From: Deltaproteobacteria bacterium
GTDB lineage: Bacteria > Desulfobacterota > Binatia > Binatales > Binataceae
Length of the DNA: 7,850 bases
Reading direction: 5' to 3'
Assembly: GCA_027403435.1 (NCBI GenBank)
Contig: DAHZDR010000465.1
Coordinates: forward strand, 1 to 7,850
The notes below the pieces were generated by a model. The model was given only the letters and a program-made list of their open reading frames with translations. It was not told the origin of the DNA and did no database searches. A program made the position numbers and the translations under genes. Shown one piece after another: positions 1-4,591 of the stretch. The first letter of the stretch is position 1, and every line of letters starts with the position of its first letter.

Positions 1-647
1 AGTTCCTGCTCGCGCGAGGGAAAATCAATATACAGATGCAGGCAGCGGCGCTTGAGCGCGTCGGACATCTCGCGCGCGTTGTTCGAGGTCAGGATCACGA
101 GCGGAATCTTTTTCGCCTTGAATGTTCCGATTTCCGGCACGGTGACCTGAAAATCCGAGAGCAGTTCGAGCAGGAACGCCTCGAACTCGGCGTCGGCCTT
201 GTCGATTTCGTCGATCAGCAGCACCACCTGCTGGTCCGACGTAATCGCCTTCATCAGCGGACGCGGCAGCACGAAGCGCTCGGAAAAGAAGACATCGTCC
301 TGGCTCGCGATCCGATCGACCGCCTGGGCGAGGCTCCTGGTTCCGTCCAGCACTTCGCCGATTTTATCCTTCAGAATCTGGGTGTAGAGCAGTTGCTTGG
401 CGTATTCCCATTCGTAGAGCGCCTTGCCCTCGTCCAGACCCTCGTAGCATTGCAACCGGATCATCTCCTCGCCGAGCGAGGCGGCCAGCACTTTGGCCAA
501 ATCGGTTTTGCCGACGCCGGCGGGACCCTCGACCAGAATCGGTTTCTGCAGCGCGCTGGCGAGATAGATCACGGTCGCGATTCGCCGGCTGGCGATATAG
601 CGGTTTTCGGCGAACCGTTCGATTACGTCGTCGATCGATGAAAACAT
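1..647 (-). CDS. MoxR-family AAA+ ATPase, N-terminal part (runs off the left edge)
   Basis: The minus-strand frame opens at ATG 647 and stays open to the window edge, giving 215 codons of the N-terminal and central AAA+ core. Visible motifs are Walker A GPAGVGKT at residues 41-48, Walker B LLIDEID at 143-149, sensor-1 TSNN at 187-190 and a paired arginine (R200-R201) at the arginine-finger position. The segment around residues 66-82 (QCYEGLDEGKALYEWEY) is typical of the MoxR/CoxD-type branch. These ATPases act in the cytoplasm as chaperones that remodel or mature partner proteins, often together with a VWA-domain protein. No such partner is visible, because the downstream side is cut off. The start is secure: an in-frame TGA lies immediately upstream of the ATG, and a strong AGGAGGA Shine-Dalgarno sits at 651-657. 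The C-terminal lid domain is outside the window. The substrate cannot be told. Confidence 0.93.
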   Translation of the reverse strand, partial: MFSSIDDVIERFAENRYIASRRIATVIYLASALQKPILVEGPAGVGKTDLAKVLAASLGEEMIRLQCYEGLDEGKALYEWEYAKQLLYTQILKDKIGEVLDGTRSLAQAVDRIASQDDVFFSERFVLPRPLMKAITSDQQVVLLIDEIDKADAEFEAFLLELLSDFQVTVPEIGTFKAKKIPLVILTSNNAREMSDALKRRCLHLYIDFPSREQE

Positions 648-815
648 TCATCCTCCTCGATAGCTGCGGCTGGCCGCCCGTGCCGCGCAATTGTTGTTCC
701 ATATCATGCCAGTTATCGGCTGCAAACCCGCGGCGCGCCCGGATCGCGCATTTCGCCGCGCCGGCGTCCGCGGCGCCCTTGTAATCGGGGCGGGGAATTT
801 GCAAGGAATGGCGCC
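648..815. promoter_or_regulatory. Divergent intergenic region between the MoxR and NRDE genes
   Basis: These 168 bases separate two divergently transcribed genes and should hold promoters in both directions. The only AT-richer patch is about 690-720. There a minus-strand TTGCAG at about 718-723, followed 16-17 bases on by TATGGA, is a weak promoter candidate for the MoxR gene. On the plus strand TTGTTG (about 692-697) with TATCGG 17 bases later is equally weak. A 7-bp GC stem (754-760 with 769-775, 8-base loop) lies in the probable leader of the NRDE gene. No known operator was recognised. Confidence 0.35.
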
Positions 816-1616
816 ATGTGCACGCTCGCGATCTATTACCGCGTCTTTCCCGGCTATCCGGTCGTGATCGCCGCGAACCGCGACGAATACCTGGATCGGC
901 CGGCGACCCCGCCCGCCGTTCTCGACGAACGGCCGCGGATCGTCGGCGGCAAGGACCTGCGCGCGGGCAGCACCTGGCTCGGCGTCAACCAGCACGGCGT
1001 GATCGCGGGCCTGCTGAATCGGCGCACGGCGGATTACGGTCCCGCCGATCCGAAACTGCGCTCGCGCGGCCTGCTCTGCCTCGACGCGTTGCGCCGCCGC
1101 GACGCGCGGTCGGCGGCGCGTTTCGTCGCGGCGCAGCCGGGCGCGGCCTACAATCCGTTCAATCTGCTGGTCGCGTCGGCCGAGGCGGCGTTCGTCACCT
1201 ACAATCGCGGCGGCGAAATCGATCAGGCGAAGCTGCGGCCGGGATTCCATCTGCTGACCAACGCCGACGTTGACGACTTTGAATGTCCGCGCATCAGCCG
1301 TTCCTTCGGCCGCTTCGCCGAGCTTGGCGCGCGCCCCGGCTTCGCGCGCGATCCGCTCGGGCGGCGCGACGATCTGGCGCGCCTGCTGGCCGACCATGCG
1401 ACCCAGCTCGACACGCGCAGCGGCCGGCCCAATGCGCTCTGTATGCATCTGGGGGATTACGGCACGCGCTCGGCGAGCCTGCTCTTCATCGCGCGCGACG
1501 GCGCAATCAGCCACTTCTTCGCCGCCGGACCGCCCTGCCGCACGGCGTTCGCCCCGGCGCTCGCGCCGGATCCGGCCGGCGAAGCGTCACGCCCAACCAG
1601 CACGCCGCAACGCTAA
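816..1616 (+). CDS. NRDE/TANGO2-family protein
   Basis: This 266-residue protein begins Met-Cys and has the family's eponymous NRDE motif at residues 21-24. It also has GGKD at 44-47, the GSTWLGVN block at 51-58, NPFN at 113-116, LLTN at 146-149 and a C-terminal YGTRSASLL block at 215-223. This order and the length of about 250-270 residues match the NRDE (DUF833/TANGO2) family. Members have an Ntn-hydrolase-like fold with Cys2 as the candidate nucleophile after Met removal. Eukaryotic TANGO2 has been linked to heme or lipid handling, but the bacterial reaction is not settled and none is assigned here. The ATG at 816 is preceded by AAGGAA at 803-808 with a 7-base spacer. The last 15 or so residues are Pro/Ser/Thr-rich and look disordered. 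The gene stands alone, divergent from the MoxR gene and convergent with queC. Confidence 0.92.
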   Translation: MCTLAIYYRVFPGYPVVIAANRDEYLDRPATPPAVLDERPRIVGGKDLRAGSTWLGVNQHGVIAGLLNRRTADYGPADPKLRSRGLLCLDALRRRDARSAARFVAAQPGAAYNPFNLLVASAEAAFVTYNRGGEIDQAKLRPGFHLLTNADVDDFECPRISRSFGRFAELGARPGFARDPLGRRDDLARLLADHATQLDTRSGRPNALCMHLGDYGTRSASLLFIARDGAISHFFAAGPPCRTAFAPALAPDPAGEASRPTSTPQR

Positions 1617-1652
1617 GCTCGCCGTCCTCAGTCAGGCGCCGTCAATCCCGGA

Positions 1653-1668
1653 CCGCGGCGTTCCGCGG
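1653..1668. terminator. Possible bidirectional hairpin between convergent genes
   Basis: In the 62-base gap between the ends of the NRDE gene and queC, CCGCGG at 1653-1658 pairs perfectly with CCGCGG at 1663-1668 around a CGTT loop. It is symmetric, so it could serve both strands. No T-tract follows on either strand, so it is not a canonical intrinsic terminator. In DNA this GC-rich a 6-bp stem can arise by chance. Confidence 0.25.
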
Positions 1669-1678
1669 GCGCGTGCGC

Positions 1679-2431
1679 TCAATGGGCCGCGCGCGGACGC
1701 GCCGGCGCGCGCGCATACGGTGTCGGATCGGACACGCCCGCTGCGCGGAAGCCCTGGACGCGCTCGGCGCATTTGGTGCAGGCGCCGCAATGCGCGAGGC
1801 CGCGCGGACGGGCGCACGACAGCGTCAACTCAAGCGGCATCCCGGCGCCCCGCCGCACCACGTCGGCCTTGGACATCCCGGCGAACGGCGTGAGGATTTT
1901 GAGCGGCAGGCCGACGCCGAGCTCGACCGCGCGGGCGAAGGCGCGGAAAAACTCGGGCCGCGCGTCGGGAAACGGATTGCTCTCCAGCGGCGCCATCGCG
2001 ATTTCGCCGATTCGATTGCGCGCGCAGAAAATCGCGGCTTTCGCGAGCAGCGTGAAATTGCGGCCGAGAATATAGTTGGACGAAAGCGCGGCGTGATAAC
2101 CGGGGACGTTGCGGCCGGTCACGCTCCAATGGTCGCCGGCGACGTCGCCCATTGGGATTTTCAGCGCCGTGACCCGCTCGAGATTGGGCAATTTCAGCGC
2201 CCGCGCGAAGCGGCGCAGGGCGGCCAGTTCGTCGCGCTCCCAGCTCAGTCCGGCCCGGATATAAACCGGAAAGACGGCGCCGCCGCGCCGCGCAATCCAG
2301 CCGAGCATCACCGAACTGTCCATTCCGCCGCTGGCCAGCACGGCGATTCGGCCGGGTTCGGGTTGAATCAGGTAATCGTCGGCGGGCGATGGGGGTTTGT
2401 GGTTGCGAGCCATCGGGATAAACCGCGTCAT
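1679..2431 (-). CDS. queC: QueC/ExsB-like 7-cyano-7-deazaguanine synthase
   Basis: This 250-residue cytoplasmic enzyme of the adenine-nucleotide alpha-hydrolase fold has the pyrophosphate-binding SGGMDSS loop at residues 34-40. It also has a YILGRN segment at 120-125, NPFPDARPEF at 152-161 and a C-terminal cysteine cluster (C206, C215, C218, C221) matching the QueC zinc site. QueC uses ATP and ammonia to turn 7-carboxy-7-deazaguanine into preQ0, the precursor of queuosine and other 7-deazapurines. The GRN and NPFPDA wording is that of a QueC-like/ExsB subgroup rather than the E. coli form, so the exact substrate is less certain than the fold. No queD, queE or queF is in the window. The start codon is 3 bases after the stop of the preceding SDR gene with no clear Shine-Dalgarno, which suggests translational coupling. 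An in-frame ATG at 2413 is an alternative start. Confidence 0.8.
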   Translation of the reverse strand: MTRFIPMARNHKPPSPADDYLIQPEPGRIAVLASGGMDSSVMLGWIARRGGAVFPVYIRAGLSWERDELAALRRFARALKLPNLERVTALKIPMGDVAGDHWSVTGRNVPGYHAALSSNYILGRNFTLLAKAAIFCARNRIGEIAMAPLESNPFPDARPEFFRAFARAVELGVGLPLKILTPFAGMSKADVVRRGAGMPLELTLSCARPRGLAHCGACTKCAERVQGFRAAGVSDPTPYARAPARPRAAH

Positions 2432-2434
2432 GGT

Positions 2435-3169
2435 TTAATCGATCAGCCGGCCGCCGTCGAGCGTGAGCGTCGCGCCGGTGGCGAAATCGGTTCCTTCGCA
2501 CAAAAAAATCACCGCGCGCGCGGCGTCCCCGGCCGTGCCGAAGCGCCGCGCCGGAATCCGCCGGCGGAGCCGTTCCAGCCCGGCGCGATCGTAATCCTCG
2601 GACGGCGCCACGACGCCGAGCGCGATCGCGTTGACTTGCACCTCGGGCGCCAGTGCGCGCGCCAGCGCGACCGTCATCGCCTCCAGTCCGGCCTTGGCGA
2701 TTGAGTACGGGATATAGTTCAGGAACGGCCGGCGCGCCGCGATATCGCTCAGGCTGACGATTTTGCCCGCCCCCTGGCGGCGCATCGCGGCCCCAGCCGC
2801 GCGCGCCAGAAAAAACGGCGCCTTCAGATTCACCGCCAGCGCCGCGTCCCAGTCGCGTTCGGTGATTTCGTCGAGCGCGCGGCGCGTGAAGACCGACGCG
2901 GAGTTGACCAGCACGTCGATTCGTCCGAACGCCTCGATCACGGCGGCGATCAGCGCTTCGCTTTCCGCGATCGATTCGAGATTCGCGGCGAAGACGCGCG
3001 CGCGCCCGCCCCTCGCCGCGACTTCGGCGGCGGCGCTTTCCGCGTCGGCGCGCGAGTTGCGGCAATGGATCGCGACCGCCGCGCCGCGCCCGGCGAGCGC
3101 GAGCGCAATCGCCCGTCCAACGCGCCTTCCCGCGCCGGTCACCAGCGCCACCTTGCCGTGCAGCGTCAT
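2435..3169 (-). CDS. SDR-family oxidoreductase, pteridine-reductase-like
   Basis: This is a classical short-chain dehydrogenase of 244 residues. From ATG 3169 it shows the nucleotide-binding TGAGRRVG loop at residues 12-19, an NSAS segment (the usual NNAG-type motif) near residue 83, the structural Asn of NLKAP and a catalytic Ser in SLSD. It ends with the YSIAKAG catalytic Tyr/Lys motif and a closing DGGRLID tail. The double arginine in the glycine loop, followed by HCRNS after beta-2, is the NADPH-type pattern of pteridine reductases and FolM-like dihydromonapterin reductases. The substrate is unproven, and a FabG-like 3-oxoacyl reductase is the main alternative. ATG 3169 is preferred over the in-frame TTG 3193 because the family normally starts a few residues before the first strand. 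No good Shine-Dalgarno is visible. It lies 40 bases after REC-lpxC and 3 bases before queC, so it is probably co-transcribed with both. Confidence 0.88.
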   Translation of the reverse strand: MTLHGKVALVTGAGRRVGRAIALALAGRGAAVAIHCRNSRADAESAAAEVAARGGRARVFAANLESIAESEALIAAVIEAFGRIDVLVNSASVFTRRALDEITERDWDAALAVNLKAPFFLARAAGAAMRRQGAGKIVSLSDIAARRPFLNYIPYSIAKAGLEAMTVALARALAPEVQVNAIALGVVAPSEDYDRAGLERLRRRIPARRFGTAGDAARAVIFLCEGTDFATGATLTLDGGRLID

Positions 3170-3209
3170 GGTCGTTTCGTGGCGTTCGCGCAAGCCGCGC
3201 GCCGTGTCC

Positions 3210-4484
3210 TCAGAGCGTCGCGGCGATCGCGCGCAGCAGGGCCAGATTATCCGAATGGCCGGTCTTGGAGGCGATGATATGGCCGATTACCGGCCGGCCG
3301 AGCAGATAGAGGTCGCCAATCAGGTCGAGCGCCTTGTGCCGCGCGAATTCGTCGGGAAAACGCAACGTGGTGTTAACCACCTTCTCGTCATCGACCAGAA
3401 TCAGGTTGTCGAGCCGGCCGCCGCTCGCCAGGCCCATTTCGGCCAGCTTGCGGAATTCGCGGACGAAACCAAAGGTGCGGGCGGGCGCGATTTCCGTTTC
3501 GTAAGCGTGCGCCGACTTGAGTTCGAAATGAATGCGCTGGCGGCCAATCGGCGCCGGATATTCGAGCGTGTAATCGATAATCAGCCGGGGCGCCGGTTCG
3601 ATGCGGATAAACTCGTCGCCGTCGCCGATCTGAATCGGCCGCGCGACCGCGATTGGCTCGATCTCCGCGTCCTGCTCCACGATTCCGGCGGCGCGCAGAT
3701 GGCGGCAGAATTCGCGCGCCGAACCATCGAGCGCCGGCACTTCGTCGTCGGTTTTGACCAGCAGATTGGTGATTCCGAGCCCATGCAGCGCGGACATCAA
3801 ATGCTCGACGGTGCGAATCGAATGGCCGCCGCCGCTCAGCGTGGTGTTGTAGCCGGTTTCGGTCACGTGCTCGATCCGGGCCGGAATTTCCGATTGATCG
3901 GCGAGCGAGGAAAAAACGATTCCGGAACCGGCCGGCGCCGGATGGAGAATCACGCCGGTCTTGAATCCGGAATGCAGCCCCTGGCCCGCCAGCACCATCG
4001 ATTCGGCGACCGTGCGCTGCGGCCGCGCCCGCGCGCCGCGCGGCGCGCGGGCGGCGGGCGGCGCATGCTCCTCCGCGCCAGGCGCGGCGCCGTGGACGTG
4101 GGCCGGTCCGGAATCTCCCGCCATCACCCGCCCGATCGCGGCCAGCAGGCCGTCCACGGAAAACGGCTTTTCGAGAAAATCCTCGGCCCCCAGCCGGGTG
4201 GCGGCGACCGCGTTCTGAATGTTGGCGTGGCCGGAAATCATGATCACCCGGGTCGCCGGCCGCGCCGTTTTGATCCGGCGCAGCAGCTCGATGCCGTCCA
4301 GCTCGGGCATCCAAACGTCGAGCAACACCAGCGCCGGCCGCTCGCGCTCGATCAGCTCCATCACGGCGGGCGCGTCGCCGGTGTCGAGCACGCGGAAGCC
4401 TTCGTCGCCCAGGATGCCGCGCAGGGAAGAGCGGATCCGCTCTTCGTCATCCACCACCAGCACGGTCGTGTTCACGTTGTTCAA
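3210..4484 (-). CDS. lpxC: Receiver domain fused to UDP-3-O-acyl-N-acetylglucosamine deacetylase (REC-LpxC)
   Basis: This single 424-codon frame has no internal stop. Residues 5-122 form an NtrX-like receiver domain: acidic pocket D12/D13, phospho-acceptor D56 in LLDVWMP, S84 in ISGHAN and K106 in EKPF. Residues 123-155 are an Ala/Pro/Arg/Gly linker. Residues 156-424 are LpxC, the zinc deacetylase of the committed step of lipid A synthesis. It has GQGLHSG at 167-173, TVEHL at 225-229, LDGS at 252-255, ARTFGF at 335-340, RHKALDLIGD at 382-391 and KTGH at 407-410. By alignment to E. coli LpxC the zinc ligands are H228, H383 and D387, and the catalytic residues are E227, D391 and H410. All are present. 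Only 14 residues follow H410, against about 40 in E. coli, so the degron-bearing tail is absent. The start is TTG 4484 with GAGG four bases upstream; GTG 4475 is an alternative. It follows the ntrY-like kinase gene. Confidence 0.93.
   Translation of the reverse strand: MNNVNTTVLVVDDEERIRSSLRGILGDEGFRVLDTGDAPAVMELIERERPALVLLDVWMPELDGIELLRRIKTARPATRVIMISGHANIQNAVAATRLGAEDFLEKPFSVDGLLAAIGRVMAGDSGPAHVHGAAPGAEEHAPPAARAPRGARARPQRTVAESMVLAGQGLHSGFKTGVILHPAPAGSGIVFSSLADQSEIPARIEHVTETGYNTTLSGGGHSIRTVEHLMSALHGLGITNLLVKTDDEVPALDGSAREFCRHLRAAGIVEQDAEIEPIAVARPIQIGDGDEFIRIEPAPRLIIDYTLEYPAPIGRQRIHFELKSAHAYETEIAPARTFGFVREFRKLAEMGLASGGRLDNLILVDDEKVVNTTLRFPDEFARHKALDLIGDLYLLGRPVIGHIIASKTGHSDNLALLRAIAATL
4026..4053. 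repeat. 28-bp perfect palindrome in the REC-LpxC linker
   Basis: The bases are perfectly self-complementary about a centre between 4039 and 4040. The left half begins CGCCCGCGCG and the right half ends CGCGCGGGCG. Pairing breaks at 4025/4054. The transcript could fold into a stem of about 12 bp with a tetraloop, located in the codons for the Ala/Arg/Pro linker between the receiver and LpxC domains. It contains only G and C, which raises the odds of self-complementarity by chance. Confidence 0.85.
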
Positions 4485-4591
4485 GGCGCCTCGATAGTCA
4501 TTTTGGAGTTTTCGCGAGCCGGCGGCGCAATCGAACTTTGTATTCCACCGGTTCGCGCAATAGCAACAGGCAACGGCGCCGGGGATCGCGC
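4485..4591 (-). promoter_or_regulatory. ntrY to REC-lpxC spacer with possible internal promoter
   Basis: The 107-base spacer contains, on the minus strand, TTGCTA (4566-4561), an 18-base gap and TACAAA (4542-4537). Each hexamer matches four of six sigma-70 consensus bases. If used, it would let REC-lpxC be transcribed without ntrY, as expected for an essential lipid A enzyme. A six-codon frame starting ATG (MTIEAP) ends in a TGA that overlaps the TTG start of REC-lpxC, so translational coupling is possible. Both assignments come from eye matching only. Confidence 0.3.

Noticed and set aside
648..1514. A 288-codon minus-strand open frame opposite the NRDE gene
   Set aside because: The plus-strand NRDE gene has a good Shine-Dalgarno and full family motifs. 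The antisense frame has no recognisable domain and ends just upstream of the MoxR gene.
1617..1678. Strong intrinsic terminator between convergent genes
   Set aside because: There is only a 6-bp stem and no T-tract on either strand, so it is kept as a low-confidence hairpin only.
1283..2704. A 473-codon plus-strand open frame
   Set aside because: It overlaps the NRDE gene in another frame and runs antisense to queC and the SDR. Its composition is low-complexity Arg/Ala and no motif supports it.
3900..4130. Possible assembly chimera or frameshift joining two separate genes (ntrX-like regulator and lpxC)
   Set aside because: The frame is continuous through the linker. Both domains share the same composition, and no stop codon, start-site signal or AAA+ remnant is visible at the junction. 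Read-level confirmation is still needed because the linker is extremely GC-rich.
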